Counted from the stretch's first letter, positions 43,244 to 53,072 are shown. The stretch is 64,000 bases of DNA from Bog-473 sp963737745 (GCA_963737745.1 CAVTTR010000007.1:372001-436000); one strand, 5' to 3'. Notes: generated by a model from the sequence alone, not told the origin. Made by a program: numbers and translations.

Positions 43244-44004
43244 GCTCCCGAAGGGGGAAGAAGGTCGGTCACGAACGCCACGGTCCGTTTCTCGATCTCC
43301 TCCTTGTCGTAATCGAGGGTGGCCACATGGAAGCTGCGCTCGAGCCTGATCCGCTCCACAGGCCCACGGACCCCGGCGACCAAGCGGTCGCCCGAAACCG
43401 GCGCCACCACGTGGTCCTCGGTGCTCGAAAAGAGCAGGATGGGGCAGCTCACCGAGCCAAGGCCGGCCGTCACGTCGCGGGCGGCCTCAAAGAGCGAGCG
43501 TGCGGCGCGCAGCGGAAGCTCGGGGTAGGCCGATTCGACCACTCCCTCCAGGGCGATATCGGAGCCCACGCCGGGAGCCAGCTCATCGCCCCCCTCGATC
43601 ATCGAGTCGATCAGGGCCAAGGTGTCGGCGTCGGGCGGCTCCACCAGCGGATTGACCAGCACGAGGGCGGCGATCTCGGGGTGCCGCTCACCCAGCCAGA
43701 CACTCAAGGTTCCGCCCATGGAGAGCCCCACGACCACGACCGCATCGCAGCGAGCCTCCAGTTTGGCGTAGGCATCCTCGGCCGCGTCCGACCAGTCTTG
43801 CCACGTGGTGGGGACCATGTCCGCCACTGTGGTGCCGTGGCCGGGCAGGAGCGGCAACTCCACGGTGAGGCCGGCGTCGGCCAGCGCAACCGCCAGCCCG
43901 CGGATGGACTGGGGATTGCCGGTGAAGCCGTGCAGGACCAGCGCCCCACGGGCGTCGCCAGCGGCGGAATATGGCTCAGCGCCAGGGAGAACAGGGGTCG
44001 TCAC
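43240..44004 (-). CDS. Alpha/beta hydrolase, carboxylesterase/monoacylglycerol lipase-like
   Basis: A 254-aa serine hydrolase similar to Est30-type carboxylesterases. Nucleophile Ser is in VVGLSMGGTLSVWLGE, Asp in FSSTEDHVVAPVSGD, His in RSFHVATLDYDKEEIEKRTV; the oxyanion region is LVLHGFTGNPQSIRGLA. The frame is open further upstream but the conserved start is GTG 44004 (VTTPVLPGAEPYSAAGD). It is the first gene of the gatCAB operon, by ATGA overlap. Confidence 0.87.
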   Translation of the reverse strand: MTTPVLPGAEPYSAAGDARGALVLHGFTGNPQSIRGLAVALADAGLTVELPLLPGHGTTVADMVPTTWQDWSDAAEDAYAKLEARCDAVVVVGLSMGGTLSVWLGERHPEIAALVLVNPLVEPPDADTLALIDSMIEGGDELAPGVGSDIALEGVVESAYPELPLRAARSLFEAARDVTAGLGSVSCPILLFSSTEDHVVAPVSGDRLVAGVRGPVERIRLERSFHVATLDYDKEEIEKRTVAFVTDLLPPSGA

Positions 44005-44104
44005 GCGTGACCATGCTACCGGCGAGCCGACTATCGTTCCGCCGGGCGGGGATGCCGGATGGGCATTCGATCCCGATCGCAATCGCCGACGAAGGAGCAT
44101 GTCG

Positions 44105-44515
44105 ATGCCGTACCCGTTCTTGAGCGACGAATGGCTGGAGGAAGCCCGCCGCATTCGCGCTGAGTACGAAGGGAAGTCCGTGCCCTTCCCGCACCCGGTC
44201 CGTATGAATCTGGTGGTGACGGGTGCCCCCTTTGGTGACAAGGACATCGATGCCCATATGGATACCTCCAGCGGCGAACTCGTCCTCGACGTGGGACACC
44301 TCGAGGACCCTGACCTCAAGGTCACCGTCGACTACGACACCGCCAAGGCAATCCTGATCGACGGCAATCCCGCGGCCGGCATGCAGGCCTTCATGGCAGG
44401 CAAGGTCAAGGTCGAAGGGGACATGGGCAAGCTGATGGCGTTGCAAGCGGCTCCCGTCGGTGCCGAGTCGAATGCAGCCGAAATGGCCAATCGGCTCAAG
44501 GAGATCACCTCCTGA
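44105..44515 (+). CDS. SCP-2 sterol transfer family protein
   Basis: A 136-aa SCP2-like lipid-carrier domain protein: LSDEWLEEARRIRAEYEGKS, LVLDVGHLEDPDLKVTVDYD, AMQAFMAGKVKVEGDMGKLM (read as GMQAFMAGKVKV). The KVKVEGDMGKLM segment is typical of the SCP2 fold, which binds acyl chains or sterols in a hydrophobic tunnel. ATG 44105 is chosen because GAAGGAG lies 7 nt upstream; ATG 44099 would be too close. The ligand is unknown. Confidence 0.85.
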   Translation: MPYPFLSDEWLEEARRIRAEYEGKSVPFPHPVRMNLVVTGAPFGDKDIDAHMDTSSGELVLDVGHLEDPDLKVTVDYDTAKAILIDGNPAAGMQAFMAGKVKVEGDMGKLMALQAAPVGAESNAAEMANRLKEITS

Positions 44516-44528
44516 CCGAAGTCACCTC

Positions 44529-44837
44529 CTAGCGGAAGCGGCGGGACCACCAGTTCGGGTCCCGGCCATGGGCATGGAAGTGGTCGGGGATCTGGCGCAT
44601 GACCTGATCGATCGACCACCCATTGCTCCCGAAACGGGCGTCGGCTACTCGGGTCAGTTGCTCCAGCATGTGCGCCAGGTCCGCCTCAGGAGGCACCGCG
44701 CCATGGTTCTTCCAGACCACCATGGGCACGTCGCAGATCTCGCAATCCGCCACCCAGCACACGTCGTCCTCGTGGTGCCACGGCGTGATGTGCGCTGCCT
44801 CGCAGAGGTCACAGGAGGCGTCGAAGGGCAGAGCCAC
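44529..44837 (-). CDS. Cys/His-rich conserved hypothetical protein
   Basis: A 102-aa protein whose N-terminal half is CDLCEAAHITPWHHEDDVCW then VADCEICDVPMVVWKNHG: two CxxC pairs, one more Cys and several His, a likely zinc or other metal site. The tail is FGSNGWSIDQVMRQIPDHFH. I recognise similar short proteins in actinobacteria, but no function. It lies 12 nt downstream of the PASTA kinase on the same strand. Confidence 0.75.
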   Translation of the reverse strand: MALPFDASCDLCEAAHITPWHHEDDVCWVADCEICDVPMVVWKNHGAVPPEADLAHMLEQLTRVADARFGSNGWSIDQVMRQIPDHFHAHGRDPNWWSRRFR

Positions 44838-44849
44838 CGGCGCCTCTCG

Positions 44850-46811
44850 TCAATGGGCCAGGATCGTCACCGACGACCCGGTCGCTACCGTGCTGTTCGT
44901 GGGGGGAATGGTGCCCTCCGCCGTGCCATTGGGATTGCCCTGCACTCCGGTCACGTTCAACCCGGCGTGCTGCAGGTTCGTCGTGGCCAGCTGCACGGTC
45001 TCGCCGATGACGTTGGGCACCTGGACGGTGGGCGGCCCGGTCGACACGGTCACGGTCACCGTCGACCCGTAGGGCACCAGGGTGCTGCTCGGCGGGTTGA
45101 GCGAGATGACGTCACCCTCGGGCACGGTGGTGTTGGGCGCGTAGGCCTCGGTGCCGGTGAGCCCGACTGCTTGCAACAGGACCAGGGCGTCGTTATAGGT
45201 GTCCGCCTGGGAGATCGACGTCGGGACGGCCACCGGTCCGTGGCCCTTGGAGGGCACCATATCGATGGTGGACCCGTAGGGAGCCGTCGCCGGATTCTGC
45301 TCCCCTTTGTAGGACCAGGAAATGAGCACACCGTTCTGGATGGTGTCGCTGTACTGACTGGTGACGCAGTCGCCCTGCAGGTGGGCCGCTTTCAAGGTCG
45401 CCGCGGCCTGGTCACATGTCATGTTGGCGAGAGAAGGCACGTGGACCGCGGGCGGACCCAACGAGGGTACGACCGAGAGCACGGCGCCTTCTTTGAGAAC
45501 CTTTCCGACCTTGGGGGTCTGCCGGATGATCACACCCTCGGCGATCGTGATCGACCGGACACCCTTCTCCACCCGCAGGGTGAAGTGGTCCTTGCCGGTG
45601 GCGGTCCGGGCTTGGTCCAGGGTCAGACCGGTCAGTGCAGGCACCGGGTGCGAAGCCGTGAAGAGCTTCTCGTGCACCGCCACCAACGCCCCGGCGGCCA
45701 AGGCCAACACGAGGACGACAATGCCGACGATCCACCACGGGCGACGGCTCTTGCGGCGCACGGCGATGGCGGGGCCACCGTCCGCCGATCCCTCGGCGCG
45801 CTTGCCCGACAAGCTCGGCTCGGCATCGAAGATCTCGCCGGGCCCCGCCTTAGTGCCGACGGGTGCCGGCTTCTTCGTGACCGCGGGTGGGACCTGCGTC
45901 AGCTCGGAGACGGCCGGGGGACGGAATCCGTTGAGAGGCGCCGGGGCGACGTGGTCCGGCGGGTGCAAAGCCAGCGGCTCAGGGGTGGGGAGAGCGCTGG
46001 CCAATGCTCCGAGCCGGGCGGCGAACCCCGCCGCGTCCAGACGGGCCGAAGCCTCGGGAGCGGCAGCGCGGGCCAACACGTCATCGAGCGGGCCCAGAGC
46101 CTCATGGGGCGGCAAGGGAGACCCGATGCGAGCCATGATCGTGCCCTGGGTCGTGTCGGCCACGAAGGGCACGGTGCCCGAGAGCGCCTCGTAGAGCACC
46201 AGCGCCAGCGAGTACACGTCGGCCCGGCCGTCGAGCGGTTTGCCTTCCGCGGACTCGGGCGAGATGTAGCGGGCCGTTCCCACCATCGCTCCGGCCGGCT
46301 CGGTGTAGGCCGCCTCGGCCAGGGCGCGGGCCACGCCGAAGTCGGCGACCCGGACCCGACCTTCCTCGTCGAAGAGCAGATTGGCCGGCTTGATGTCACG
46401 ATGCACGAGCCCCCGCGCGTGGGCATAGGCCAGGCCCTGCGCCACCTCGGTGCCGAGATGCGCGGCCTGAGAGGGGCTGAGGCGATCACCCCGGTCGAGC
46501 AAGTCCCGGAGCGATCCGCCGCCGAGATACTCCAACACCAGGTAGGGGCCGTCGGTGTCCTCGCCCCAGTCGAATACCCGCAGCACGTGAGGATGGTTCA
46601 ACGAGGCGACCGAGCGGGCCTCGGCCCGGAAACGCTTGAGGAAGGCTTCGTCGCTGGCCAATCCCGGTTGAAGAACCTTGACCGCGACGTGACGCTGCAA
46701 GGACACGTCTTCGGCCAAGTAGACGTGTGCGGAGGCGCCAGTGCCCAGAGCGGAGAGCAGCCGGTACCGCTTCCCAAGGACCCGGCCGATGGAATCAGAG
46801 ATAAGGGGCAT
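44850..46811 (-). CDS. PASTA-domain Ser/Thr protein kinase (PknB-like)
   Basis: A 653-aa membrane kinase. The kinase domain (about residues 15-275) has GTGASAHVYLAEDVSLQRHV, VAVKVLQPG, LVHRDIKPANLLFDEEGRVR, VADFGVARAL and GTARYISPESAEG. A single membrane helix (WWIVGIVVLVLALAAGAL) is followed by about four extracellular PASTA repeats, e.g. VPSLANMTCDQAAATLKAAH and VPNVIGETVQLATTNLQHAG, which sense peptidoglycan fragments in related kinases. ATG 46811 was chosen because the kinase homology begins soon after. No phosphatase or division genes are adjacent. Confidence 0.93.
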   Translation of the reverse strand: MPLISDSIGRVLGKRYRLLSALGTGASAHVYLAEDVSLQRHVAVKVLQPGLASDEAFLKRFRAEARSVASLNHPHVLRVFDWGEDTDGPYLVLEYLGGGSLRDLLDRGDRLSPSQAAHLGTEVAQGLAYAHARGLVHRDIKPANLLFDEEGRVRVADFGVARALAEAAYTEPAGAMVGTARYISPESAEGKPLDGRADVYSLALVLYEALSGTVPFVADTTQGTIMARIGSPLPPHEALGPLDDVLARAAAPEASARLDAAGFAARLGALASALPTPEPLALHPPDHVAPAPLNGFRPPAVSELTQVPPAVTKKPAPVGTKAGPGEIFDAEPSLSGKRAEGSADGGPAIAVRRKSRRPWWIVGIVVLVLALAAGALVAVHEKLFTASHPVPALTGLTLDQARTATGKDHFTLRVEKGVRSITIAEGVIIRQTPKVGKVLKEGAVLSVVPSLGPPAVHVPSLANMTCDQAAATLKAAHLQGDCVTSQYSDTIQNGVLISWSYKGEQNPATAPYGSTIDMVPSKGHGPVAVPTSISQADTYNDALVLLQAVGLTGTEAYAPNTTVPEGDVISLNPPSSTLVPYGSTVTVTVSTGPPTVQVPNVIGETVQLATTNLQHAGLNVTGVQGNPNGTAEGTIPPTNSTVATGSSVTILAH

Positions 46812-46937
46812 CGGGACAACTCGTAGGCTAGTGACCAAACAAGGGCGTCCGGTGGACACTCCGGCAATTCTCTACCCCGGCCCCTAGGCACGGAGGCCGA
46901 GCTCGGGCCGAGCTGACGGGCCCATCGCCTCCTCCGC

Positions 46938-49088
46938 TTACCCGGGCAAGGCCCCCGATTTCAGCACGGTCTCGAACGCCTCGGCCGGCACGATCGGAAT
47001 GCCCAGCTCCTCGGCCTTCTTGAGCTTGCTGGCCCCGGGCGCGTCGCCCAGAATCAACGCAAAGGTCTTTTTGGACACGCTGCCTGGGGATTTCCCGCCC
47101 CGGACCAAAATTGCCTCCTCCGCCTCTTCTCGGGTGTAGCCAGGCACCGACCCCGTCACCACGATGGTCAGGCCCTCGAGGGTCTGGGCCACGGCGGGCC
47201 CGCTCACGTCTTCGCCGTCCCCACCGTTGCCGGCCTCGATCCCACCACCGGTGCCTCGCCGAGCACCAGGCTCCTCCAGGTTCACGCCGGCGGTGCGCAA
47301 TCGCTCCATCACGGCCTGGTTGGTGGGCAGGGCCAGGAATTCGGCAATGCTGGCCGCAATCACCGGCCCGATCCCTTCGACCGCGGCCAGCTCGTCTACG
47401 GACGCCGCCGCGATGGCGTCAAAGGTGCCCATGGCTCGGGCCACCGTGCGTGCTCCCGTCGGTCCCAAGTGGCGAATCCCGAGCCCGACCAGCAGTCGGC
47501 TGAGCGGTTGCGTGGTCGAAGCGGCGATGCCGGCAACGAGGTTGCCGGCGGAAATGGCGGCAAAGCGCTCGAGCGCCGTCAGTTGGGGCACGGTCAGCGT
47601 GTAGAGGTCCGCCGCATCGAGGATCAACCCAGCGACAACCAACTGGTTCACGCGCTCCTCGCCCAGCCCCTCGATGTCCATGGCCGAGCGCGAGGCGTAG
47701 TGGACGATCCGCTGCACGCGCTGCGCCGGGCAGTCGATGTTGGTGCAGTAGGTGTCGCTCTCGCCCTCGAGCCGCACCAGCGGCTGCCCGCAGGACGGGC
47801 AGGAGGAGGGAAATTTCCACGGCGGTTTACGCCTTTTTGGTACCCCTGGACCGGCCAGCACGGGGCCGACGATCTCGGGGATGACATCCCCCGCCTTGCG
47901 GACGATCACCAGGTCACCGGGGCGGACGTCCTTTATCCGCACCTGGTCCTCGTTGTGCAGCGTCGCCATCTCGACCGTTGAACCGCCCACGAAAACAGGT
48001 TCCATGCGTCCGAACGGTGTGGCCCGGCCGGTCCGTCCGATCGACACCATGATTTCGACCAGCTTGGACGTGCGCTCCTCGGGCGGGAACTTGAAAGCGA
48101 TGGCCCAGCGGGGCGCCCGCGACGTGGCACCCAGGCGCCGATGCAGCGCCAGGTCGTCGACCTTGGTCACCACGCCATCGATCTCGTAGGGCAGGGCGTG
48201 GCGCTCGTGCTCCAGCTCGAGGCTGCGCGCGATGACCGCCTCGATCCCTGTGACCAGGCGCGCGTCCGGGCTGACGGGGAATCCCGCCTTTTCGAGGAGG
48301 GCCAAGGTGGACGACTGCGTGGACGCCGGCCAGTGGCTCCCCTTGGGCGCCCCTTCGACCTCACCCACCTGGTAGGCCCAGAACGAGAGGGGCCGGGTGG
48401 CCGTGACCGCCGGGTCCTTCTGCCGGAGTGCGCCGGCCGCGGCATTGCGTGGGTTGACGAACAGCCGGAGGCCGGCTGCCTCCTGTCGCGCGTTCATGGC
48501 GGCGAAGTCGGCCAGAGGCAGGTAGATCTCGCCGCGGACTTCGAGCAGAGCGGGAAACGGGCCGGCCGTGGCGTCGAGCACCTTGGGCACGACCTTGACC
48601 GTGGCCACATTGGCCGTGACGTCCTCGCCGGTCACCCCGTCGCCCCGCGTGGCGGCCCGGGTGAACCGCCCGTGTTCGTACGTCAGCGACATGGCCACAC
48701 CGTCGACTTTGGGCTCACTCGAGAAGGCGAGGTGCTCCAGATCCAACTCGGGGATGGGGCGGCGCAGGCGCTCGGCCCAGGCCCGGAGGTCTCCCTCTTC
48801 GAAGGCGTTGTCCAGGCTCATCATGGGGACCCGGTGCCGTACGGGCTGGAACAACCCGAGCGGTGCCGCGCCGACGGTCTGGGTCGGCGAGTCGGGAGTG
48901 ACAAGGGTTGGATAGGCCGCTTCGAGCTGGCGCAACTCGCGCACCAAGAGGTCGTAGTCAGCGTCGGGGATCTCGGGCGCATCGAGGACGTTGTAGCGAT
49001 CGTTGTGGTACCTGATGACCTCACGCAGCTCGGCCGACCGGGCGCGCGCCTCGGCCGGCACCTCGGCGGCCGGCCCCTCGGCGGCCAC
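46938..49088 (-). CDS. ligA: NAD-dependent DNA ligase
   Basis: LigA seals nicks during replication and repair, using NAD+. With GTG 49088 it is 716 aa: domain Ia (RYHNDRYNVLDAPEIPDADY), catalytic Lys127 in SSEPKVDGVAMSLTYEHGRF, OB fold, zinc site CPSCGQPL plus CTNIDCPAQ, helix-hairpin-helix repeats (AVEGIGPVIAASIAEFLALP) and a C-terminal BRCT domain (GLTIVVTGSVPGYTREEAEE). The open frame extends upstream into mnmA, but GTG 49088, 2 nt after the mnmA stop, fits the family start. It appears cotranscribed with iscS and mnmA. Confidence 0.96.
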   Translation of the reverse strand: MAAEGPAAEVPAEARARSAELREVIRYHNDRYNVLDAPEIPDADYDLLVRELRQLEAAYPTLVTPDSPTQTVGAAPLGLFQPVRHRVPMMSLDNAFEEGDLRAWAERLRRPIPELDLEHLAFSSEPKVDGVAMSLTYEHGRFTRAATRGDGVTGEDVTANVATVKVVPKVLDATAGPFPALLEVRGEIYLPLADFAAMNARQEAAGLRLFVNPRNAAAGALRQKDPAVTATRPLSFWAYQVGEVEGAPKGSHWPASTQSSTLALLEKAGFPVSPDARLVTGIEAVIARSLELEHERHALPYEIDGVVTKVDDLALHRRLGATSRAPRWAIAFKFPPEERTSKLVEIMVSIGRTGRATPFGRMEPVFVGGSTVEMATLHNEDQVRIKDVRPGDLVIVRKAGDVIPEIVGPVLAGPGVPKRRKPPWKFPSSCPSCGQPLVRLEGESDTYCTNIDCPAQRVQRIVHYASRSAMDIEGLGEERVNQLVVAGLILDAADLYTLTVPQLTALERFAAISAGNLVAGIAASTTQPLSRLLVGLGIRHLGPTGARTVARAMGTFDAIAAASVDELAAVEGIGPVIAASIAEFLALPTNQAVMERLRTAGVNLEEPGARRGTGGGIEAGNGGDGEDVSGPAVAQTLEGLTIVVTGSVPGYTREEAEEAILVRGGKSPGSVSKKTFALILGDAPGASKLKKAEELGIPIVPAEAFETVLKSGALPG

Positions 49089-49090
49089 GA

Positions 49091-50143
49091 TCAGGCGGCG
49101 ATGCCGGCGCCGACCACAGCATCGGGATCGGCGGCGTCGTAGAGAGCCACCGTCTGGCCAGGCGCAACCGGTCGCTGTGGGACATCGAAGTGCACGACCA
49201 AACCACCGTCCGCCCGGCGCACCGCACAAGGAGCGGGCCGGCCATGGGCACTTACCTGGGCGATGGCTCGGTCGTCGTCGCCCAGGGGCTGGTCCACCCA
49301 GGTGAGGGAGCTCTCAGGGAGCGTCAGATTCGTCGTCATTGCCTCGGCTGCGCTTCCCACCGTGACCCGACGCGCCGGTAGATCGACAGCGATCACGTAG
49401 CGGCGGGCCCCATCACTCCCATGGCCCATGCCGCGACGTTGACCCACGGTCACCAGTTCCACCGCCTCAACGGATCCCACCGTCTCACCATGGCCATTGG
49501 TGACCACGGCGGGGTGAAACGTCAGTTTGTCGGCCAGAAAGCCCTGACGGCCCTCGACACTGCCGATGAAGCAGACGTCCTGACTGTCTGGCTTCCCGGC
49601 CGTGCGCAGGCCCAGGCGGACGGCGTGGGCTCGAACGTCGGCCTTCGTCATCTGGCCGACCGGGAAGACCACGCGGGCCAGCTCCGACTGGCCCAGCATC
49701 GACAGGACGTACGACTGATCCTTGTCCGGGTCGGCACCGCGTCGCAGCCGGAATTCGCTTCCGCCGGTGACCCGGGCATGGTGGCCGGTGGCGAGGCGCG
49801 CGAAACCCAGCCGATCGGCTCGCTCGAGCAGGCGATCGAACTTGATGGAGCGATTGCACTCGATACACGGATTGGGGGTGCGTCCCTCCGCGTGCGCCTC
49901 GATATAAGGCGTCACCACATGGCGGTCGAAGTCCTCGGTCAGATTGAAGACGTGATGATCGATGCCCAACTGTTGGGCCACCCGACGGGCGTCATCGACA
50001 TCGGCCACGGAGCAGCAGCCCGAATCCGATTCCCCACCCCACAACTTGAGCGTGGCCCCGACGACGTCATGGCCCTGCTCGACCAACAGCGCAGCGGCGA
50101 CGGAGGAGTCCACTCCTCCCGACATGGCAACCAGCACTCGCAT
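49091..50143 (-). CDS. mnmA: tRNA-specific 2-thiouridylase MnmA
   Basis: MnmA thiolates U34 of certain tRNAs using sulfur from a cysteine desulfurase. The 350-aa protein has the PP-loop MRVLVAMSGGVDSSVAAALL, catalytic Cys in PNPCIECNRSIKFD and Cys in DSQDVCFIGSVEGRQGFLAD, plus GQRRGMGHG. ATG 50143 is in the conserved position. It follows the cysteine desulfurase by 22 nt, consistent with a supplier-user pair. Confidence 0.96.
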   Translation of the reverse strand: MRVLVAMSGGVDSSVAAALLVEQGHDVVGATLKLWGGESDSGCCSVADVDDARRVAQQLGIDHHVFNLTEDFDRHVVTPYIEAHAEGRTPNPCIECNRSIKFDRLLERADRLGFARLATGHHARVTGGSEFRLRRGADPDKDQSYVLSMLGQSELARVVFPVGQMTKADVRAHAVRLGLRTAGKPDSQDVCFIGSVEGRQGFLADKLTFHPAVVTNGHGETVGSVEAVELVTVGQRRGMGHGSDGARRYVIAVDLPARRVTVGSAAEAMTTNLTLPESSLTWVDQPLGDDDRAIAQVSAHGRPAPCAVRRADGGLVVHFDVPQRPVAPGQTVALYDAADPDAVVGAGIAA

Positions 50144-50165
50144 CCGTCCAGTGTGCCACCCGACC

Positions 50166-51348
50166 TCAGGCCTCATGTCGCAACGACTCGATCACCCCGG
50201 GGGCGATGGTCAGGACCCGGTCGATGTCGGCCTGGGTCGTTTCGTGGCCGAGCGTGAACCGGATGGCACCTCGAGCCAATTCGCTCGGCACTCCCATGGC
50301 GGCCAGCACGTAGCTCGGCTCCAGGGCCCCGCTGGCGCACGACGATCCCCCGGAGGCACAGATACCCTGCTCGCTCAGAGCCAGCAGCAGCTCCTCGCGC
50401 TCGATACCGGCGAAGCACAGGTGAAGGTGCCCGGGCAGGGTGGCGACCGCAGGGGACACTGTTCGATGCACGCCGGCGACGGAGGACGCCAGCCCTTCGG
50501 CCAACCGGTCGCGCAACGCAGCGACCCGGACTGACAATGCCTCACGCTCGGCCTCGGCCAGGCGCAGGGCCGTGGCCAACCCGACGGCGCCGGCCACATC
50601 CTGGGTGCCGCTCCGTCGCTCTCGCTCCTGACCTCCTCCAAAGTGTTGCGGCGCAATGGCGGCGGGCGGCCGCACGGCCAGCACTCCCACGCCTACCGGG
50701 CCCCCCAGCTTGTGGGCACTGAGCGAGACCAGGTCCGCCGCCGCCGCAGACGAAGACAGATCCATGAACGTCGCCGCTTGCACGGCATCGGTGAAGAGGC
50801 GCGCCGTGTCACTTCGAGAGCGCGCGGCCTCGAGGACCTCGTCGAGGGGCTGCACCACACCGGTCTCGTTGTTGGCCAGCATGATGGCGATCAGCGCCGT
50901 CTCGTGGCTCACACCTTTCGGTCAATGCCTCGACATCGATCAGGCCGCAGTGATTGACCGCCAGCTCGTGCCACCGCACCCCGAACGAACGCGCCGCGGC
51001 ACGGCACGACTCTCGTACCGCCGGGTGTTCGACTGCGGAGCTGATCACCGAAGGAGCGGTGCCGTCCTTCGTTCCGGCACCGGCCGCGACGAGCGCGCCG
51101 AACACGGCCAAGTTGGCCGACTCCGTGCCGCCGGAGGTGAAGATGATGTCGCCCGGATCGCGCCCGAGAGCTTCGGCTACCTCGTCGCGGGATTCCTCCA
51201 ACAGGCGCCGGGCTCGTTGCGCCGGCCGGTGACTGCCCGTCGGATTGCCGAGCGGGACCGAGCGCGCCTCGGCCATGGCCTCTGCCACCTCGGACCGCAG
51301 CGGCGTGGTGGCGGCGTGGTCGAGATACGTCGTGGCGTACTGACTCAT
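50166..51348 (-). CDS. iscS: Cysteine desulfurase, IscS/NifS-type (frameshifted)
   Basis: A PLP enzyme that mobilises sulfur from cysteine. The N-terminal part shows TTYLDHAATTPLRSEVAEAM, FTSGGTESANLAVFGALVAA and SAVEHPAVRES; the C-terminal part shows MLANNETGVVQPLDEVLEAA, SLSAHKLGGPVGVGVLAVRP (PLP Lys), QERERRSGTQDVAGAVGLAT and CASGGSSCASGALEPSYVLA with the sulfur-accepting Cys. One extra base near 50915 separates the halves (LTER / VSHETALIA); corrected length is about 393 aa. Together with mnmA it probably serves tRNA thiolation and Fe-S assembly. Confidence 0.93.
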
Positions 51349-51364
51349 GAGATCCAAAACAGGG

Positions 51365-52729
51365 TCATGTGATCCAAACCGTCTTGGCGTTGGTGAATTC
51401 CTTCAACCCGAGCTCGGAGAGCTCGCGGCCGAAACCCGAGCGCTTGATTCCGCCAAAGGGCAGTTCCGGCGTCGACACGACCATGGCGTTGACGAAGACC
51501 GCTCCGGCCTCCAGCTCTTCGATGCACCGGCGCTGTTCCTCGTCGTCGTGGGTCCACACGCTTGAACCGAGCCCGAAGGTCGTCGCATTTGCCACCGTGA
51601 TGGCGGCATCGAGATCAGGCACACGCTCGACGATGGCAACCGGACCGAACAGCTCCTCTTGGGCGACCGGCATGTCTGACGTCACACCCGAGAGCACCGT
51701 GGGCTTGAGATACCACCCCGGTCCGTCTATCGGCTCTCCCCCACCATGCACAACGGCTCCTTGACTCCGAGCCTCCTCGATTTGTCCCAACAGCTCGTCG
51801 CGCTGTGCCTCCGAAACGATGGGGCCCACCTGCGTCGCGGGGTCGAACGGATCACCAACGACGAGAGCATCCATGGCCTCGGTGAAGCGACGGAGGAACT
51901 CGTCGGCTACCGCCTCGACCACGATGAACCGCTTGGCCGCGATGCACGACTGCCCGTTGTTCTGCACCCGGGCCGTCACCGCCGTCCGCACGGCGTCGTC
52001 CAGATTGGCCGAAGCGAGCACCAAGAAGGGATCGGAGCCACCGAGCTCGAGGACGCTCTTCTTCAACGCATGGCCGGCGGTCGCCGCCACCGACATCCCG
52101 GCCTTCTCGCTCCCGGTGAGGGTGACGGCGGCAATACGCGGATCCTCAATGAGCGCGGCGACATCCTTACTCTCGACGAACAGATTGGTGAACGCGCCAT
52201 CGGGCAGGCCGGCACGACGAAAGATGTCCTCTAAGAGCAGCGCCGTCTGCGGCACGTTGGAGGCGTGCTTCAGCAGGCCCACGTTGCCCACCATGAGCGC
52301 GGGCGCAGCAAAGCGCACCACCTGCCATAACGGGAAATTCCACGGCATGACGGCCAGGACCGGCCCAATGGGCTGGTAGTGAACGTACGAGCGGGTGGCG
52401 TCGGTGGTGATCACCTCGTCGGCCAGCAAAGCCTCGGAGTGCTCGGCAAACCAGCGCAGTCCCATTGCGCATTTTGAGGCCTCGGCGCGGGCGGCCGCGA
52501 ACGTCTTTCCCATCTCGGTCGTCACGATGCGCGCGATGTCGGGTGCCTCGCCCTCGAAGAGATCGGCCGCGTTCATGAGGTGACGCGCCCGTTCGGCGTA
52601 GCTGGTGGTTCGATACTCGAGGAAGGTGTCGTGCGCCTTCTGCAGCAGCCCGTCCACCTCAGCCAGGGTGTGCGTCGGGAACGTCCTCTCGGTCTGACCG
52701 GTGGCGGGATTGATGGTGGCAAAAGACAT
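51365..52729 (-). CDS. gabD: NAD(P)-dependent succinate-semialdehyde dehydrogenase
   Basis: A 454-aa aldehyde dehydrogenase of the short GabD1 type. It has PIGPVLAVMPWNFPLWQVVR, TLTGSEKAGMSVAATAGHAL, catalytic Glu in VLELGGSDPFLVLASANLDD, catalytic Cys in NNGQSCIAAKRFIVVEAV, and ELPFGGIKRSGFGRELSELG. It would oxidise succinate semialdehyde to succinate, the end of GABA degradation. The nearby gamma-glutamyl hydrolase and glutamine synthetase homologue fit such a route. It ends 16 nt before iscS. Confidence 0.9.
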   Translation of the reverse strand: MSFATINPATGQTERTFPTHTLAEVDGLLQKAHDTFLEYRTTSYAERARHLMNAADLFEGEAPDIARIVTTEMGKTFAAARAEASKCAMGLRWFAEHSEALLADEVITTDATRSYVHYQPIGPVLAVMPWNFPLWQVVRFAAPALMVGNVGLLKHASNVPQTALLLEDIFRRAGLPDGAFTNLFVESKDVAALIEDPRIAAVTLTGSEKAGMSVAATAGHALKKSVLELGGSDPFLVLASANLDDAVRTAVTARVQNNGQSCIAAKRFIVVEAVADEFLRRFTEAMDALVVGDPFDPATQVGPIVSEAQRDELLGQIEEARSQGAVVHGGGEPIDGPGWYLKPTVLSGVTSDMPVAQEELFGPVAIVERVPDLDAAITVANATTFGLGSSVWTHDDEEQRRCIEELEAGAVFVNAMVVSTPELPFGGIKRSGFGRELSELGLKEFTNAKTVWIT

Positions 52730-52796
52730 ATCTGATTCTTAGCTGCTCTTCCTCATATACATGCCGTCCTGACCTCCGCCGCCTAGACCTAAGCGC

Positions 52797-53072
52797 TCAG
52801 GAATGGCCCCGGATCAGCTTTCCGGTAGCGGTGTGGGGTAACTCGGTGGCGGCGACTCCTGAGGTGTAATTAATCGGGTGCGTCAACGGGTACTCGGCCA
52901 ACTCCGCGGGTGAACCTTCTCGAGGGTGGCATTCATGAGGAACCGGGATCACCCCGATGGGCGCTGCGCCGAGGACGGCAGGAAGGCCCTGACGAAGCGG
53001 CCCTGCCGGGCTTCGGCTTCGCCGGCATCCGGCGTGCAGCACCTCGACCGTCGGTGCCTCAGCCTTCGTCAC
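52797..53072 (-). pseudogene. Possible relic of an AMP-forming acyl-CoA synthetase
   Basis: The 505-nt gap 52730-53234 has no intact gene. On the minus strand a 91-aa frame contains GSPAELAEY and VAATELPHTATGKLIRG, which resemble the C-terminal end of acyl-CoA synthetases (an LPRTATGKLxR-type motif with the active-site Lys). The intervening lid residues are missing or scrambled. This is weak evidence for a decayed gene; the rest of the gap shows nothing recognisable. Confidence 0.3.

Noticed and set aside
41619..43349. 576-codon plus-strand frame opposite gatA and gatC
   Set aside because: Runs across several conserved minus-strand genes and has no domain; shadow of GC-rich coding sequence.
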